64,000 bases of DNA, taken from assembly GCA_039545355.1 (NCBI GenBank), contig BCJJ01000014.1, positions 685,914 through 749,913 of the forward strand, read 5' to 3'. The notes below the pieces were generated by a model. That model ran no database searches. It saw only the letters and a program-made list of their open reading frames with translations, and was not told the origin of the DNA. The position numbers were made by a program, and so were the translations under genes. The DNA comes from Trichosporon coremiiforme. Lineage: Eukaryota > Basidiomycota > Tremellomycetes > Trichosporonales > Trichosporonaceae. Below, piece by piece: positions 35,043-44,447 of this stretch (its first letter is position 1; each line of letters begins with the position of its first letter).

Positions 35043-35177
35043 GGCGCGGCCCGGAGCGCGGGGCTGCGCTCCGGACGGAGTAGACTCTGACATTACAGCA
35101 TGCAACATTCATCATCTTGGGTATGGGTATCCGTCGGGGGTGTGAGGGGTATGAATATAACTGACAAGTAATCTACA
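35043..35177. other. 3' flank of PAN5
   Basis: GC-rich inverted sequence right after the stop (GCGCGGCCCGGAGCGCGGGG, then GCGCTCCGGAC) can form a hairpin, followed by AT-rich sequence (ATGAATATAACTGACAAG). It is a plausible 3' end region. Confidence 0.4.
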
Positions 35178-35690
35178 CTAAAATCTAAACGACGACCTCG
35201 AGATGCTGGCCATACTCGACCTTCTCCTTCTCCTTCCTCCAAACAGCCTCAAACTCCACACGCTCGGCTTACTCTTGAGCCAGCTATCCTTCTTCCTCAA
35301 CTCTCGCTTGGCCTCATACACGCCCTACTCCTCGATACCGATCAAGTCCGGCGGCGGGCTGGAGCTCTTCACGACAGCCAGAGCCCTCCCCTTCTGGTTG
35401 AACGTGAGCACGGAGGCTCGGTTTTCATTCCCGTCCTCTTCTGCGTCCACTCGATACTGCTCGCACAGATCAATAACTGGGGGTGGTGTGGGCAGCGAAC
35501 ATCGGCCGGTCAGGGAACTTGACACTGGGGCGGGGGATACGGAGGAGGTGGGCGAGCACGCGCCCAGCGTAGGAGGAACAGCTCGAGGGCGTTTTGCAAT
35601 TGTGGTCGATTTCGAGCAATCCAGTCCAGCAATTGGTGTCCTACAATGGTCACTCGCCGAGCCTACAGTGGGACCTGTTACGCACCGAGC
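35178..35690 (-). pseudogene. Relic of a protein gene with frameshift and in-frame stop
   Basis: Read on the minus strand, three stretches look protein-coding but cannot be joined without breaks. First, in one frame, about 35690-35560: HQLLDWIARNRPQLQNALEL then FLLRWARARPPPP. Then a frame change to VIDLCEQYRVDAEEDGNENR and ASVLTFNQKGRALAVVK, which ends at a TAG at 35325-35327. Beyond that TAG the same frame continues sensibly (GVYEAKRELRKKDSWLKSKP, then a basic Arg/Ser tail) to a TAG at 35178. No intron signals explain the breaks. I do not recognise the family. The best reading is a recently inactivated gene; assembly error is the alternative. Confidence 0.45.
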
Positions 35691-36012
35691 ACACAAGTCG
35701 GAGGGAATTACCACAAGCCCGATGCTGCTGATGCATGACAAGAGGGCGAGCTTACAATGACAACCGTTGCATTTACACTTCAGAACTACTATGGACCTTG
35801 ACCCGGCTAAAATATAGAAATAGTGCCCGAAATCAGCCCCGAACTATTGCCTACTGTACCCTCCCTCGTCCGATAAGTTCGCCCCAGTGCTTCCCTTCCT
35901 TGCTTATGAACACAACTATGCCTAGGGCCCTACAGTAGGGCTTCCGTTACTCCGGCGCGTCATACACGCCAACGTTTCTAATTCGAGCGGGGTTTTACCC
36001 TTTGGGCACCCC
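35691..36012. other. AT-richer intergenic spacer
   Basis: Noticeably more AT-rich than its surroundings (for example GGCTAAAATATAGAAATAG), with no gene seen. It contains the 3' flank of the permease. Confidence 0.45.
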
Positions 36013-37979
36013 TTAGGCGCTCTTGCCCATAGCAAGACGCACCTCGAGCTCACTCGGGCCCTCATAGTGCTTCTTGCCGTGAATGAACCACGTGACGGTG
36101 CACATGACCATTACAATGAAGAAGACGACGATGGCGTAATTCATCGACTCGCCCGTGACGGGCAGAGCGGGGGGGAAGATGAAGCACGCGTTCGTGAGCG
36201 TCGCGAAGCACAGGGCGACGATGTTGATCGGCCGGCGCCACTTGCCCAGCGTCCAGGAGCGGGAGTGGCCCGCAAACGCTTTGTCGCCGCGGATACACAC
36301 GAGCAGGATCGGGATCAGATATGAGATCTGCATGAAGAGGATCGCGGCGGAGAGGATGGCATTGAGCGCGACGCTGGAGCCGAGGTCTGAAGTCAGCGGT
36401 GGCTCAGTTGCGGATAGTTGCAGGGGAGACAAAACTCACAGATCAGGCCGAAGATGACGACCCACACGGACACGAAGACGATGGACCAAATGGGCGTCTT
36501 GAGCCTCTCGTGCACGGGGGAAAGGAAGCGGGATGCGTGGCCGAGACCGCCGTCACGCGCGAACGCGAGGATGACACGGGAGCTGACAGTGCACACGCAC
36601 TGGATGCACACAAACATGGCGAACAGGTTGAACATGACGATGATCTGGGATGCGACACGGCTCTGCGTGGCCTGGTTGTAGATTGTGAGCAGGGGTCCGG
36701 ACACAGTGTTGAGGACTTCGTCCCAGTCTGTCAGCGTGAAGAGCAGGACGACCATGAAGATCCAGCTCGTGATGGCACCCATGACAACGGCGAGGACCAT
36801 AACCTTGGGCGCGTTGATCGCCGGCTTGGGCATCTCCTCCACCAAGTGAGAGACGGCGTCAAAGGCAGTCAGGCCGAGCGTGCTCTGCAGCAGGCCAAGG
36901 ATGAAGGCGAAGCCGCCAGGCCAGCCGGTCGTGTTCGTGAACTGGCCGAAGACGGTGCCTGCGCTCTGGAAGTCGCCAGTCTTGGCACCGCGGCACGAGA
37001 GGAGCACGATGATAATGACGACGATGCCGATCATAGACGTGATGCCCGCGGCGCGGTCGAGGATGGGCAGCAGGCGGACGGCGAAGATGTTCAGCGCCGC
37101 GACAGCGACGACAAATGCGGTGAGGATCAGGAACGTGTGCCATCGGGGCGCTCCGTAGTCTGGGTGCCAGAGCGAAATGCAGCCCTGGACATATGAGACG
37201 CCGAGCGAGCCCGCCGCAGCGAACAGCGCCGTCCAGGCTGCAGACGTCATCCAACCTGTATAATATGACAAGCCGCGCTTGATTGACGCAGGGGCGCACG
37301 TATCTGCCGTCAGCTTTGGCTCCACCGGTGTCACAGGCCCGGATTTGGGTTCGGATGAAAAAAGAAGGTGCCCACCGCCACGACACCAGGGCAACACGCC
37401 GCCACAGCGCCGGAGCACGCCATACGCAGTGCCCACCGCAACACTAGCGATGGCGTCGAGGACATTGACGACCCTAAGTAGGTGAAGGCAGTGCGTGTTG
37501 CATGCATGGACACTCACAGCTCCAGTCGTATTGTCCTCCGGAGAGGGGATACACGTGACAGATCTCGGCGAGGGAGATGGCCATCGCAACCGTACCGACG
37601 AACGCCACGACGAGCCCCCACACCATAGCGACGGGCCCACCCGACCCGAGGATGATCTGCAGCGACGCCGACCTGTTGTTAGTTCATGAATTGGTGGATA
37701 TTTGCAGTCGCCGCGTGGCGTCGGTGTTCGATCACTCACATCGCTGTGTCGTCAGCAACCTGCCACTCCGATCGGGTAAACCATGTACCATCATCACTCA
37801 CCAGTCCATGAGTTCAGCAGAGAGAACGCAAGCCCAAGCGCAGACAGGAAGGAGAAGTTGCGCTCAAGCTGAACCTCGGTCGTGATCGCCTCGACGGTGA
37901 CGACATCGCCGACCTTCTTCTCGCTGCTGAGGATCGAGGAGGCGCGTTGCGGGCTGTCCATTCTGACAACGGTGGACAT
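36013..37979 (-). CDS. APC-family amino acid/GABA permease
   Basis: A plasma-membrane proton symporter of the amino acid-polyamine-choline family, closest in pattern to fungal GABA/choline permeases (UGA4, HNM1). Five exons, 37802-37979, a 4-base exon 37740-37743, 37518-37672, 36440-37303 and 36013-36386, give 524 residues. After a cytosolic N-terminus come about twelve hydrophobic segments. Diagnostic stretches are ALGLAFSLLNSW, GSGGPVAMVWGLVV, VYPLSGGQYDWSY, SYYTGWMTSAAW, GLTAFDAVSHLVEEMPKPA and SSRVILAFARDGGLG. The C-terminus is cytosolic. Without the 4-base exon the frame breaks, and with it the conserved SWTAMSASLQ segment is restored. Intron 3 is 214 bases. GATA-like sites lie upstream, suggesting nitrogen control. 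Confidence 0.88.
37740..37743 (-). other. 4-base microexon (CGAT) of the permease gene
   Basis: On the minus strand the order is GTTGCTGACGACACAG, then CGAT, then GTGAGTGATC: a branch site and acceptor immediately before, and a consensus donor immediately after, four bases. The upstream exon ends ACT G and the downstream exon begins G TCG. Only insertion of CGAT keeps frame and gives Thr-Ala-Met-Ser at a conserved place in the first membrane hairpin of the family. Confidence 0.8.
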
Positions 37980-39506
37980 GTCGACCGTAGTCGTCTTCGC
38001 AACGAGTGTGTTAGGCGGACTTGTTGAATGTCGAGGTGGGCTGGTGTCGGTCGTCTGCAGTGGAGTGTAGCAAGGCAAGTAGGGAGGCCCGTCGATGGCC
38101 AAGGTTGGTAGGTGGGGTTTGGGTGGGGGATCTGGGCGATCGCCTCGCGTCAGTGGATCGTTATAAAGGACATTCGCGCTACATGGAGCCGCAACCCTCC
38201 CACGGTCAGCGATAGGTAGCTCGGAACAGGCGAGGTTTAGTGGCCGATTCCAACAGAAATGTCACACGCTCATGATTGCCAGTTCTAAAGCGGGATCGGG
38301 GGGCGTGAGCGTTTCAATCGAGATCGGGTGGTGTGTTGTGTGAAGCTCGCCTGTTCGTCTGCGCTCTGGGGTCAGGCTAGCGGCAAGGAACGTGGCCATG
38401 CGACCCCGCAAGGCGTAATCTCTGAGCCACCCTGCGGCGCTCCCTGAGGCTTAACCGACCTGGGGTGAGCCAAAGATCTGTGGAACGCGGTTGGCCGCAG
38501 TGCACCGTCAGCGGAGACTGGCTCCAGGAACTCTCAGGTGGGCAACAGATAGTTTATCACATGACGTTTACCCCGGCAGGGCCGAGCGGTCGTGTCGATC
38601 GCGGTGATAACCTCTGGGTTTTGCTGCCCTCGTGTGCGCTCTAGAAGACGGCATACACGGCAGAGATGCCGACGCTACGTGCCGTACGCCCGCTGTGCCG
38701 TCCACGGCATGAGCGGGGCCTGTGATACTGGGGCAGACCTTTCAACCAAGGTCCGGCGGCAAACCGGAGGCTCATGTGTAATCTGGTGCAGGAGGGAGAT
38801 AAGGTGACACATCCCGCCCTCCGATGTCGGCGAATCTGCGGCTGTACCGAGGTCGCGCTTCTTGCTCTCCTGCCCCACCCCCTACCTGGGATACAGCCAG
38901 CCAGAGCCACCATGGCGGCTAGCCCATATCAGCCAAGGAGACAATCACTGTGCAGCCCTCCTCTTTATGTAGCTCGCTCTATCCGAAGCTTGGTGTTTCT
39001 TGACCCTTTACACTTCCTTTTCAACCTCAACTGTGGGGTACTCACCGCAGCGACACACAAACCCAGGGCCCCACTACCCCGTACCCTCTCCACAGGGCCA
39101 TAGCACTTCAGGATACTCACCGCCCCGCCTCCATCGCCGCTGAGGGCTGAGGCATTAAGGACGGACCCGCGACTGCCTTCAGGAAGTGAGAGCAAGGTCC
39201 GAGTCGGGGTGTCGGCATGTCATTCGACGAGATGCCATGCCAGGTCAGTGCAGCCTTCCCACTGTGGTAAGGCGGCCCCATGGGGCGGTGAGCTGGCGCC
39301 GCCTGGCACTCAGGCTCTCAGCGATCTCTATGTGGAAGGTATGCATTGTAGGGCCAGCTACGGCGCCGCTGCCAGGATGCACATGCGATGAAATAATGTG
39401 GAAGTTGTGGATGGAAAGAAGAAAGGATGTGTCGTGGAATGTCGTTTATTTGCTTTTAAGCGCTGAAGCGCAGTCGCTGTAGGTCGGATAGACCCAAGCC
39501 TCGACC
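37980..39506. other. Long intergenic region upstream of the permease
   Basis: About 1.5 kb without a supported gene. It contains the permease promoter and the 3' flank of ALG12. Four HGATAR-type sites cluster at 38547-38552 (AGATAG), 38554-38559 (TTATCA, minus), 38605-38610 (TGATAA) and 38797-38803 (AGATAAG), the binding sequence of GATA-factor nitrogen regulators. Confidence 0.45.
38547..38803. promoter_or_regulatory. Cluster of GATA-factor-like sites
   Basis: Four HGATAR matches within 257 bases, roughly 570-820 bases upstream of the permease start: AGATAG, TTATCA (reverse), TGATAA and AGATAAG. In fungi such sites bind AreA/Gat1/Gln3-type factors that derepress amino acid permeases under poor nitrogen. 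The motif is short, so chance occurrence is possible. Confidence 0.3.
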
Positions 39507-41414
39507 TCAGTGGTCGCAGCTGGCCCGCTCGCGCTTCAGCACGCCCAGCTCTGGCCGCCACTTCACCTCGACGCCGTACTTGCCTCCGCGACCGACGCCA
39601 GCAACACCCTTGATCCCGCCGACGAGTGACCACATCTTCTCATGGCCGTGTCGCTTTGCCGAGATGAACTTCTGGAAGTCGGGCGTCACGACACAGTCGA
39701 TACCCGCCTCCCATGCGTTCTCCGGGTCCAGGAGCGCGACGTTCTCGTCCTTCGAGTAGATCCAGCGCGGCTCAAGGGGGTCGGGGAAGACCGACGAATG
39801 AGGGAAGTTGGCGTGAGTGAAGGTGAACAGCGATGCGCCCGTCTGCAGGGCCCCACTGTGGAAGTGGATCGTGGCTGCGGTCAGCGCGGACCAATGAGGA
39901 AAGCTTTCGAAATCTAGCGGACGAAATGAGATGCGGTGGCGTCATCGCGGCCGACGATGGTGACGGCGTGAAGATGATAGGGGCGAGATACATAGCCCCG
40001 GTGATAATAGCGAGATAGACAGGCTGATAAGGCGGACAAACTCACAGTTCTTCGGGATGCCGAGCGACTCCAGCTCCTTGTGCACCTGTCCGCCCGGATA
40101 GTTGTGCACAGAGACATAGGTGCTAACGGCCGTGAGCGCAATCGTTCCTGCGAGGAGACCAAGGACGCCCAGACGAGCCAGGAATCGCAGCGCCCGGTGC
40201 GGAATGTGCCACCTGCAGGTCAGTTCCTAGTCCAGCACGTCAACTCACAATGCGGACGCCGTCGCGGCAGCGATGATGTTGATAACCGGATACGAGTACA
40301 CAATGAAGCGCCACTCCTTGTGCTCAACGGTGCTAAGAGCGATGATGAGGCAGACAGCGCCGGGGAGGAGGGTCTGTGCGACCTCGGACACCGCACGGGC
40401 CTGGTTGCGGTTGCCGAGGACACCGCGGGTCTTGCCGGTGATGTTCTGGACGGCGGCCCAGAGCAGACCGAAGAGCGCAAGCGGGAGCGCGCCAGCCAGA
40501 CTCTTGCCTAGCGCAACGGCATAAAAGTGGCGCGGCATGACACCCCAATCGGACGCCTTGCCGTCGACGATGTTGTAGAGCATCGAGCTGAACTCGGGCC
40601 ATAGCGTGTGCTTTGCCGTGAAGCCGGGGAGTTGGTCATGCGGCAGCGTAGGCGCCCAAAGCCAGTAGTCGAGCGGCGCGGCAAAGAGCAGGCTGCCGAA
40701 TCCGCCGATCGCACCTGCGAGCAGAGCGTTGCGCAGCGTCATACGCTTCGTGATGACGAGCTGCAGGGCAGTCGGGACGACGAAGGCGGCGATCTCGAGC
40801 CGCAGTACGGTGGCTGTCGCGGTGATGAAGAGCACCCCCCAGAACTCCTCCTGCAAAAGGATGAACGAGATACCGAGCAGGAACCATGGCAGCGCCATGA
40901 AGTTCGGCAGCGTGCGCCCTGCGTAGTACGGGATGTGGAACTGCGCCAGCGTCCAGATCGTGAACCACGCGGCAGTCGAGCCGCCGAAGCGCCGTGACAG
41001 CGTGTAGGTCAGGTTCGCGCACGCGAAGGCGAACACTCCAGCAAGTAGAACGCGCACCATGACTTGCACATCCACGGAGGTCGTAAAGATGCCCGCGACG
41101 TTGTACAGGACGAGCAATGGCTTCGCGATCAAAGCGGTGATGACGGCCGGCAGGAACGATCGCGGCACCGCACCCGGGAACGTTCGGTGGTCCCACTGAC
41201 ATCAGCTATCAATTACAGCTTGAGAGCTTACCAGGTGGTGACGGGCTCCGTTAATGCCGTAGCGGAGGACATCGTGAATAGCGTGGAGATTGAAGCTCTC
41301 CTCAACCTTCGTGTATGGCGACAAATGAACGTGGATAACGCAAACGGTGAAAATCAATAGGAACCCCAACCAGGAAGCTCCTGTCAGATACTGCCAAGCC
41401 TTCAGAGCGAACAT
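39507..41414 (-). CDS. ALG12: Dolichyl-P-Man:Man7GlcNAc2-PP-dolichol alpha-1,6-mannosyltransferase
   Basis: An ER-membrane GT22 glycosyltransferase that adds the eighth mannose to the dolichol-linked N-glycan precursor on the lumenal side. Exons 41232-41414, 40249-41195, 40046-40212 and 39507-39874 give 554 residues. The lumenal signature after the first membrane segment, [21 protein letters not shown], and the following [14 protein letters not shown] are typical of ALG12. [31 protein letters not shown] and [20 protein letters not shown] (the HKEWRFI motif of GT22 enzymes) follow. The C-terminal soluble lumenal domain contains [18 protein letters not shown]. The related GPI mannosyltransferases share the fold, but the N-terminal signature fits ALG12 better. 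Intron 3 is 171 bases. Confidence 0.9.
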
Positions 41415-41730
41415 CGGACTGCTGGCGAAAAAGTCGAGGTTGTTGTTGTTCTGTGTCCTGCCGAGTGGACGGACGTCTTGGCCGGTAAGTGCCCCGACAC
41501 GTGCCTGAACACCTCCACCACCGCCTCCACTTCAACGCCGGCGACATTAGATGCGCGTTGGCTCGCCGAGATGGATTTTGACATCCAATTCATCTGAATC
41601 AGCACACATTTTAAGCAGAACAGAGCGCTTTGGTGACGTGCAGGACGTTCCTGCGCGCATATCTCGCGAGTATCGAGTTGAGCAGATGGATGTAACGTTC
41701 CCGACGAGCGGCTGACGTAATCATCCACGT
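41415..41730. other. Promoter of ALG12 / upstream of tRNA
   Basis: No protein-coding gene. The 5' flank of ALG12 (minus strand) and the upstream flank of the tRNA-Ser gene. Confidence 0.5.
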
Positions 41731-41823
41731 GGCAAGATGGCCGAGTGGTTTTAAGGCGATCGCTTGCTATTGATTAGACAGCGGTTGGGTTCTCCCGCGT
41801 GAGTTCGAATCTCACTCTTGTCG
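41731..41823 (+). tRNA. tRNA-Ser (anticodon GCU) with 10-base intron
   Basis: A complete class II tRNA cloverleaf can be folded. The acceptor stem GGCAAGA (41731-41737) pairs with TCTTGTC (41816-41822), with one G-U pair. The D arm is GCC...GGC (41740-41757). The anticodon stem ATCGC (41759-41763) pairs with GCGGT (41781-41785), and the anticodon GCT is at 41766-41768. A 10-base intron (41770-41779) sits at the canonical 37/38 position. The long variable arm (GGG-TTCT-CCC) and T arm GTGAG-TTCGAAT-CTCAC are present, and the discriminator base is G, as in serine tRNAs. A T5 run at about 41836-41840 is the RNA polymerase III terminator. It decodes AGC/AGU. Confidence 0.92.
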
Positions 41824-42088
41824 TAGATTATAGACTTTTTGTAGGGATACGTTTTCTTAAGAGCGGCTTTCGCGACTGAACAGAACGCTTTGCAGCCTTG
41901 TTGAGCAAGGCATGCACACAACAGGGTCGCTGAATCGCACCAATGCACACCGGAGGGTCGGTTGCTTCATTGTTGCGGGCATCTGTGTGGTCACGTGCTC
42001 GCCCTCCACTATGACGCTGAGATGTTGACAAGTCCTTTCGCGATCATCTCATGTGCTCTGTCTTCCTCGCTCGACCAACACGCCCAAT
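41824..42088. other. Spacer with Pol III terminator
   Basis: Contains the T5 terminator of the tRNA and the promoter of the PCI-domain gene. No other feature is seen. Confidence 0.45.
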
Positions 42089-43993
42089 ATGGCAGCGCTC
42101 ATAAATCAGCTGTCAACACTGGTAGGCCAGGCGTTCTCGCAAGGGCTCGGCCAGAATTTGGTGCAGGCGATTCCGCTGTCGCACGCGCACCCCTTCTGGA
42201 CGCCGCTGTATGAGGCTCTTCTTTCGGTAAGCTTTACGTGTGGGACGGTGAGCTGACAACAGACACCGAGCAGTGAGATCTCAGCCGACAGGATAGCGCC
42301 GCTCCTTGTACCGTGTGAGGGAAAGGACGGACTTGCGCGCTTCCTCTCAGCATTATTCGCCTATGTCAAGACGGGGGCTGGCGTGAACGATGCGGATGAG
42401 GCGTATGCGACTTTCAAAGCCTTCCTCGCTGTGCATGTGTGAGTGTTAAGAGGATCGAAGCTGTAAGCTGCGAGCTTGGGAGATGCTCTACGTCAATTCT
42501 TTTGGGACGGCTTTCGAAACGAGCAGCCAGCTAACGTCAGTGAGCTGCAAAAGCTGTACGGAACGAGTGATGCGGAAGGCTACGCCTACCCCTTCCTGAA
42601 CCAGCTGATCCTCGCGATCTGCCGGACGCTCGTCAGCATCTCGCACGTTGCCGCCAATGCCTCCACGAAGCCGATACGTGACCACGACTCGCCGCGTGGG
42701 ATCAAGGACGCGACTCGCCAGGCAGTCGAGAAGACGATGCAGGTATCGAGCGCACACATGGATGGCGGGGAGTGGGGAAGGCAAGGGCAGGACGGCGTAG
42801 GCGACATTCTCTGGGCGGTCGGCAACATTCTCTGGCGTCTTTATGCCCAGGTGAGCTATGAAGTTCGATTTCCAGCTGACGAAAGCGCAAACTCCACACG
42901 CAGGCGACGGAACTGAGCAAGACGTTTGGCTCCCTGCAGCCGAGCGAGAAGGCGCGTCTCGAGTCGAGAGGATATATGATTCCGCGCACAGACGTCGCCG
43001 AAACGTACTACTGGCGAGGAAGGCTCGGTGTCGTGCTCCTTGACATGCGAGGAGCGAAGTGGTGGCTCGACAAGGCGTGGGCCATGTGTTCCGAGAACGC
43101 GTGGCAGCAGCGAAGGTTCGTCTTCCGGCTCTCCACTACGACTTCTCCTGTTCGCCAACTTCGTCGACGTTTTCTCCCAAACTTAGCTGACACTCAGAGC
43201 GATTCTAATCCGTCTCGTGCCCGTCAACCTCCTGCTAGGCTACCTCCCAGAACCGGCGTTGCTGCAGCAGTACGACCTGCCGTATGCGCCATTCATCCAC
43301 GCCTTCAGGACAGGCAACGTCGCAGCCTGGCGGCACCTCATCCACGAACATCGGGCGTGGCTGCGCGCGCGATCCTTGTGGCTGCTTCTGTTTGAACGCG
43401 GCGAAATACTCGTCTGGCGGAATCTATTCCGGAAAGCGTGAGTTGCCCCTCTCCATCAATCCCTCGCTTCCTCGGTCTCAGCAGCTGTCCTTGAACTTTG
43501 CTTCAGCTGGCCAACTGATTCTTTTGCGAGAACACAAGCTGTCCGCAGAACACCAGCGGCTGCACCGTGCTTTGCACTGCAGGCGGCGACGTCTCATCGC
43601 CAGCTACCCGATGGGTGTTCTTAGCTAACACCCAGGCTCGCGATCCACTACCAGCTCAACCCGTCAGCACCCAAGAACCGCGTCGAGACGCAAGTCTTCC
43701 TCTCCGCCGCGCGGGCCGCGTTCGCGGGCTCAGGAGAGGTGGAGGACGGCGTGCTCGGCATGCCGGACATCGTTTGCGTCGTCAGCAGTCTGGTCGACCA
43801 GGTGAGTCTTCTTTTCTCGCATTTGCCTGCGGCTAGCATACCCTTCGCTCCAAGCTGACAGACACAGAGCCTCATTCTCGGCAGTTTGTCGTTTTCGAAC
43901 CGCTTCCTCGTCATGAAGGCGGCGCCGGATGGGTTTGGCGGGTTCCCGCGCCTCTGCACAGTGACGCCGCGAGCCGTGCAGGCTATCACGTAG
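42089..43993 (+). CDS. CSN12: PCI-domain protein (CSN12/PCID2/Thp1 family)
   Basis: A 455-residue member of the CSN12/PCID2 family, which acts in TREX-2-type mRNA export or in association with the COP9 signalosome. Exons 42089-42226, 42263-42438, 42541-42850, 42904-43115, 43198-43437, 43636-43801 and 43868-43993. The helical-repeat N-terminus leads into TYYWRGRLGVVLLDMRGAKW-like sequence (residues preceding the PCI domain), then ILIRLVPVNLLLGYLPEPAL and the PCI core VAAWRHLIHEHRAWLRARSL with EILVWRNLFRKA, the family hallmark. The C-terminal winged-helix part includes VEDGVLGMPDIVCVVSSLVDQ (21 residues; key core MPDIVCVVSSLV). Exon 3 may start earlier at 42475, which is also in frame and adds LRQFFWDGFRNEQ; the stronger GCTAACGTCAG acceptor favours 42541. 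CSN12 and Thp1 branches cannot be separated by eye. Confidence 0.82.
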
Positions 43994-44447
43994 CGTAAGC
44001 TCTCAGACCGCACTTTTTCCGCCGCGCGCAGACCTGCCGCAAACACTCCTGCACTCGCACCCATAGACATCTAGCCATATGTAACACCTATTCCATCTCA
44101 TCAGCACCCCCTTAGGTTTCCCCTTCAGATCATACGGACCCATGCGCCGCGCTCAGTGTCAAAAATGCATGCGGTGGTGATACACTATGAAAATGATAAT
44201 GGTACAGTGCACAACCAGGCGCGTTCGTCTAACGTGGCGCCGGCGGGGACGGCGCGCAGGGCATAACTATGGTTTCTATTATATGGCTCTAGCCCCAGCC
44301 ATGATCTTGTCGACAGCGGGATGCGACAGACTAAAAGTGCGATCCATCCGGGCTCTCTGGGGTCTCACCACCGTCGACATCCCAGATACTCGGACTCGCG
44401 CTCTCGCCGGGCGTCGCGACCGTGCTCGGCCTGGCAAAGAGCGTGCT
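43994..44447. other. Convergent intergenic region
   Basis: Between the stops of the PCI-domain gene and the PQ-loop transporter. No gene is seen; AT-richer stretches (ACTATGAAAATGATAATGG) likely hold both polyadenylation regions. Confidence 0.45.

Noticed and set aside
37304..37517. Extra permease exon around VVNVLDAIASVAVGTAYGVL
   Set aside because: It has an acceptor-like CTACTTAG, but joining exon 3 directly to 37303 gives the conserved QYDWSY...APASIKRGLSYY sequence, while including it breaks phase and family similarity.
38592..39482. Short open frames in the long gap upstream of the permease
   Set aside because: They lack codon bias, splice-consistent extension and recognisable sequence, and overlap one another on both strands.
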